The position numbers were made by a program, and so were the translations under genes. The notes under the pieces are model-generated. The model searched no databases and was not told the origin of the DNA. It saw only the letters and a list, made by a program, of their open reading frames with translations. From contig NZ_CP089925.1 of NCBI RefSeq assembly GCF_021284745.1, forward strand, positions 124,001-188,000: 64,000 nucleotides of DNA, given 5' to 3'. Source of the DNA: Lysobacter sp. KIS68-7. GTDB lineage: Bacteria > Pseudomonadota > Gammaproteobacteria > Xanthomonadales > Xanthomonadaceae. This document shows positions 63,903 through 64,000 of this stretch, piece after piece; position 1 is the first letter of the stretch, and the number at the start of each line of letters is the position of its first letter.

Positions 63903-64000
63903 TCAGTGTTTCTTCTTCTTGGAGGAAGACTTCTTCGTCGATGATTTCTTCGACGACTTCTTCGACGTCGATTTCTTCACCGGCTTGGGCTCCAGCGACG
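63903..64000 (-). CDS. Lys/Ser-rich protein, C-terminal end (partial)
   Basis: Minus-strand frame ending at TGA 63903-63905, one base upstream of the DUF1304 start. The visible 31 residues are LEPKPVKKSTSKKSSKK-like repeats ending SSSKKKKH. Such tails occur on histone-H1-like proteins, topoisomerase I and other nucleic-acid-binding proteins. Identity cannot be told from this end; the reading frame continues outside the window. Confidence 0.55.
   Translation of the reverse strand, partial: SLEPKPVKKSTSKKSSKKSSTKKSSSKKKKH

Overview
The window is a high-GC gammaproteobacterial chromosome segment, most likely from the Xanthomonadaceae and close to Lysobacter. This is judged from gene content and order: pilT-pilU beside yggS-proC, aroK-aroB-WGR-hemE, metX-metB-hom, an XAC0095-like small protein, Oar-like TonB receptors and TPR-sulfotransferases. 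No rRNA, CRISPR array, prophage or transposase gene was found.

Layout. 1-10.9 kb is conserved housekeeping: the mgtE tail, the yqgE-ruvX-pyrB operon, pilT and pilU, yggS-proC-lipoprotein, a BtuF-like protein, pdxH, aroK-aroB, a WGR protein and hemE. 10.9-11.5 kb is two head-to-head copies of a structured non-coding repeat. 11.5-18.2 kb holds an M23 peptidase, a yceI-cytochrome b561-yceI operon, a pseudouridine synthase, a GST and a Na/Pi cotransporter. 18.2-25.2 kb is an accessory island. It has about thirteen small genes, all on the minus strand, mostly membrane proteins or lipoproteins of unknown function. They are separated by at least ten copies or half-copies of a 30-bp hairpin repeat, and the island also holds a degenerate tRNA-Leu-like sequence, one integron-like half site and a frameshifted LprI-type gene. 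25.4-25.7 kb is an array of eight 42-bp repeats. 26.3 kb holds a third copy of the structured repeat beside the XAC0095-like gene.

26.6-43.8 kb is core again: a glutaredoxin-like gene, sdaA, a MASE1-GGDEF-EAL protein, a SAM-riboswitch-controlled metX-metB-hom operon, a lipoprotein and M23 peptidase, prfC, a HlyIII protein, AsmA, a glycosyltransferase with a CBS-domain protein, mtgA and hslO. 43.9-57.9 kb is an envelope block: a predicted outer-membrane protein, two TPR-sulfotransferases and three paralogous TonB-dependent receptors, each receptor with its own promoter and terminator. 58-64 kb is a carbon-metabolism divergon. A TetR regulator lies just upstream of pckG and faces fadE, with palindromes between them. 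It is followed by a DUF4442 protein, a DUF1304 protein and the end of a Lys/Ser-rich protein.

The most unusual items are the ~275-bp structured repeat, in which the stem of one hairpin changes between copies while pairing is kept and the loop is conserved, and the cassette-like island at 18.2-25.2 kb.
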